From positions 62,001 to 126,000 of the forward strand of contig JAXLWB010000004.1 of the NCBI GenBank assembly GCA_046328715.1: 64,000 nucleotides of DNA, in the 5' to 3' direction. This stretch comes from JAXLWB01 sp046328715 (GTDB taxonomy: Bacteria > Chloroflexota > Anaerolineae > Caldilineales > Caldilineaceae). A model generated the notes under the pieces. It was given only the letters and a program-made list of their open reading frames with translations. It was not told the DNA's origin and did not search any database. This document shows positions 61,878-64,000 of this stretch, piece by piece (position 1 is the first letter of the stretch; every line of letters begins with the position of its first letter). Made by a program: the position numbers and the translations under genes.

Positions 61878-62681
61878 TTACCCAAAACGCCCATTGATAT
61901 AGTCATTTGTACGCGCTTCTTTGGGATGGGTAAAGATCGTGGTGGTTAAGCCATACTCAACCAACTGACCTGCGCGCTTCTCGTTGACACTGAAAAAGGC
62001 GGTGTAATCCGAAACCCGGCCCGCTTGTTGCATGTTGTGCGTGACGATCAGGATGGTGTAGGTTTCGGCGAGCTTGCGAATCAAATCTTCAATTCTGCCG
62101 GTTGCAATCGGATCCAGTGCAGAACAAGGCTCGTCCATTAATAGCACGTCGGGTTCTACGGCAATGGCGCGGGCGATACAGAGGCGCTGTTGCTGGCCGC
62201 CGGATAGTGCCAGGCCGGGCTCCTTCAACTTGTCTTTGACCTCTCCCCAAAGCGATGCCGCTTTTAGAGCGGCGACGACGCGGTCGCTGATTTCGCTGTG
62301 GGCGTAGCGTTGTGTTTCCAAACGCATGCCATAGGCGACATTGTCGAAGATCGACATCGGAAAGGGATTGGGACGCTGAAAGATCATGCCGATCTTCTTG
62401 CGGAGCGTTGCCACGTCATTCAATTGGGGAATGTTTTGGCCGTTGAAGATCAATTCACCATCGCAGCGTGCGCCGGGGGTCAAGTCATGCATGCGGTTGA
62501 TCGCCCGCAAGAAGGTTGATTTCCCACAACCAGAGGGGCCAATTAATGCTGTAACTTTATTGCGATAGCCAGTCATGCTGACCTGATCGAGCGCCTTAAA
62601 CGAACCGTAGTAAAAATTGAAGCGGTCAGCTCGAATCACGGCAGAATCAGGCGTCTGCGTTGTTGGCTGGAGTACACTCAT
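61878..62681 (-). CDS. pstB: Phosphate ABC transporter ATP-binding protein
   Basis: 267 aa. Walker A GPSGCGKSTF, signature LSGGQQQRLCIARAIAVEP, Walker B VLLMDEPCSALDPI and the PstB-typical FQRPNPFPMSIFDNV. Hydrolyses ATP to drive PstA/PstC import of phosphate. Its start overlaps the pstA stop by one base (TGATG). Last gene of the visible pst cluster; no phoU follows. Confidence 0.95.
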   Translation of the reverse strand: MSVLQPTTQTPDSAVIRADRFNFYYGSFKALDQVSMTGYRNKVTALIGPSGCGKSTFLRAINRMHDLTPGARCDGELIFNGQNIPQLNDVATLRKKIGMIFQRPNPFPMSIFDNVAYGMRLETQRYAHSEISDRVVAALKAASLWGEVKDKLKEPGLALSGGQQQRLCIARAIAVEPDVLLMDEPCSALDPIATGRIEDLIRKLAETYTILIVTHNMQQAGRVSDYTAFFSVNEKRAGQLVEYGLTTTIFTHPKEARTNDYINGRFG

Positions 62682-63625
62682 CAGGCCCTCCCCTTTAGGC
62701 GCTTTTGGACACGATTGGAAACCAGTGTCGTTGCTAGATTAAAGAGTAACATCAGTAAAAGGAGTAAGGCAGCGGTACTATCAGCGACTTGCTGGGAGTC
62801 AGACAGCCCTGGCACGCCGATGATTTTGAGCACCCAAATATGTACTGCCAAGGTTGAACCGGTCGCCATCGGGTTCAAGCTATATTCTGCATTGGGTGAA
62901 ATCGCTGTTCCTGTGGTCAAGATCAGCGGTGCAGTTTCGCCTACGATTCTCCCAGCGGTAAGCACCAGCGCGGTAAAAACTCCCGGCAAGGCAGTGGGTA
63001 GTACGACTTTACGAATTGTCTCCCACTTGCTTGCACCGAGCGCCAGGCTGCCTTCCCGATACGAGTTTGGCACGCTGCGAATGGCGTCCTCAGCGATGCG
63101 CACCATCAACGGCAAGTTGAGCAAGGTCAAGGTCAAGGCACCGCTGAGCAAGCTGTAACCCAGCCCTAATAGCGTCAAAAAGACAATCGAGCCAAAGACA
63201 CCAAAGACAATTGATGGCACGGAAGCAAGTGCTTCGATACAAAAGCGGATCAGCGTGGTGAGTGGCCCACTGCTGGCGTATTCTGCCAAGTAAATAGCGG
63301 CCCCGATCCCTAGGGGCGCGGTAAACAACATAGTTAAGATCAACACATAGATCGAATCCCACAATTGGGGACCGATCCCAGCGCCAGATTCAGTCAATGA
63401 GCTGGACGTGGTAAGAAAGCTCCAACTCAGTGCAGGGATGCCTTGGTAGAGAATGGTGGCGACTACGACAAAGAGCACACCGACCAAAAAAAGTGCGGCA
63501 AGCCACATCACGCCAGTGGCAATCTGGTCGGCGATTTTGTGGCGTTTATATCGTTGTTTGCTAATCGCCGCGCTATCACTTTGCGGTAATAATTGGGCAT
63601 TTGAGACAAGCATAACGTCCTTCAT
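62681..63625 (-). CDS. pstA: Phosphate ABC transporter permease
   Basis: 314 aa from ATG 63623-63625 (MKDVMLVSNAQLL), with GAGG just upstream; ATG 63611-63613 is an alternative, and the longer frame to 63718 runs through the hairpin region. Six membrane helices; PstA landmarks LTESGAGIGPQLWDSIYVLI and the EAA loop GASKWETIRKVVLPTALPGV. Forms the channel with PstC. Confidence 0.93.
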   Translation of the reverse strand: MKDVMLVSNAQLLPQSDSAAISKQRYKRHKIADQIATGVMWLAALFLVGVLFVVVATILYQGIPALSWSFLTTSSSLTESGAGIGPQLWDSIYVLILTMLFTAPLGIGAAIYLAEYASSGPLTTLIRFCIEALASVPSIVFGVFGSIVFLTLLGLGYSLLSGALTLTLLNLPLMVRIAEDAIRSVPNSYREGSLALGASKWETIRKVVLPTALPGVFTALVLTAGRIVGETAPLILTTGTAISPNAEYSLNPMATGSTLAVHIWVLKIIGVPGLSDSQQVADSTAALLLLLMLLFNLATTLVSNRVQKRLKGRA

Positions 63626-63648
63626 AAGTCCTCTTGTGTCAGAATGGC

Positions 63649-63721
63649 GAATTGCGAAATAGATAGAAAACGCTGGGTTGGAGATGGAGGAACTAATCAA
63701 AAAATCCGCAATCCGCAATTC
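63649..63721. repeat. Repeat-word hairpin (GAATTGCG / CCGCAATCCGCAATT)
   Basis: GAATTGCG (63649-63656) pairs with CGCAATTC (63714-63721); the right side repeats ATCCGCAATCCGCAATT. It separates pstC from pstA. The complementary words GGATTGCGGA occur at 16436. Confidence 0.55.
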
Positions 63722-63729
63722 AGCCCCTT

Positions 63730-64000
63730 CTAGCTGCGCGACAAGGGGCTGCGCACGCTTAGGCGAGCCACTGTAATCAACACAAATGATGTCACTAGTA
63801 GTACAAAAGCAACCATAATCAGCGCTGCGCGATGTTCGGGTGAAGCCGCTTCGGGTAATTGCGTGACGATGGCTGCGGGCATCGTGGTTGCACCATCGAC
63901 CAGGTTGGTTGGGATGTATTCTGTAATGTTGCCAATCACCATCTGTACCGCCATTGTTTCACCGATGGCACGCCCCATACCGAGAATGATTGCAGTAAAG
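63730..64000 (-). CDS. pstC: Phosphate ABC transporter permease, C-terminal part, cut by window edge
   Basis: The frame is open to the right edge; about 90 codons visible, with TAIILGMGRAIGETMAVQMV, the PstC EAA-loop region, followed by two membrane helices and the end SVRSPLSRS. With pstA and pstB it makes a minus-strand pst cluster; the binding protein pstS would lie beyond the window. Confidence 0.9.
   Translation of the reverse strand, partial: FTAIILGMGRAIGETMAVQMVIGNITEYIPTNLVDGATTMPAAIVTQLPEAASPEHRAALIMVAFVLLVTSFVLITVARLSVRSPLSRS

Overview
The window reads like a chromosomal segment of a Chloroflexota bacterium of the Caldilinea/Anaerolineae type. This is inference from gene families and style, not from a search. 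The clues are large sets of UroD-type corrinoid methyltransferases, many Thr/Pro-rich secreted proteins, PA14 and FG-GAP surface proteins, a C-terminal 'YLPL' signature on exported proteins, a GerW-like protein in an apparent non-sporulation context, and intergenic DNA rich in hairpins. No rRNA, tRNA, CRISPR array, phage or intact transposase was recognised.

Layout. 1-6.4 kb (minus strand): a corrinoid methyl-transfer cluster with one B12-binding protein, four complete and one truncated UroD-like protein, and a deazaflavin-type oxidoreductase. 7-12 kb: a tandem repeat block, a PhyH dioxygenase, a sugar ABC transporter with two intact permeases but a wrecked binding-protein gene, and an AraC regulator. 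12-19 kb: a LuxR regulator, an AAA ATPase with a nuclease-like tail, a NarL-type two-component pair, two small membrane proteins and a fasciclin lipoprotein. 19-25 kb: a complete Opp/Dpp-type peptide ABC transporter (minus strand). 25-28.5 kb: small proteins of unknown function. 28.8-36.8 kb: a stand-alone CheB and a 2.1-kaa CheB-CheR-PAS/GAF-histidine kinase. 36.9-40.5 kb: two paralogous helical proteins, a CHAT (caspase-like) protease and a metallo-beta-lactamase-fold hydrolase. 41-48.9 kb: a serine hydrolase, a DUF411 lipoprotein with an in-frame UGA at a conserved Cys, a Thr/Pro-repeat propeller protein, an EF-G paralogue, two UspA proteins and an aldo/keto reductase. 48.9-58.6 kb: a triple-PA14 lipoprotein, a HEAT protein, an FNT channel, a GerW-like pair, an inverted-repeat element holding a gene fragment, and a 1004-aa FG-GAP protein. 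58.8-61.9 kb: an MttB-family methyltransferase, a degenerate 43-bp phased array and a third helical paralogue. 61.9-64 kb: pstB, pstA and part of pstC.

How the genes may work together. The corrinoid protein and UroD-like proteins should move methyl groups from methylated substrates through cobalamin, and the distant MttB-like protein could feed the same carrier. The sugar, peptide and phosphate transporters and the surface proteins fit a heterotroph that attaches and scavenges. The large CheB/CheR kinase and the NarL pair are sensory.

The most unusual signals are: (1) the array at 60369-60882, with GGATC-like boxes every 43 bp exactly over eleven units in otherwise very divergent, non-coding sequence; (2) the UGA that replaces the first Cys of the DUF411 motif, a candidate selenocysteine codon; (3) at least a dozen intergenic hairpins whose arms are made of short repeated 'words', with vocabularies shared between distant loci; and (4) a 683-bp element bounded by 45-bp imperfect inverted repeats around a secreted-protein fragment.
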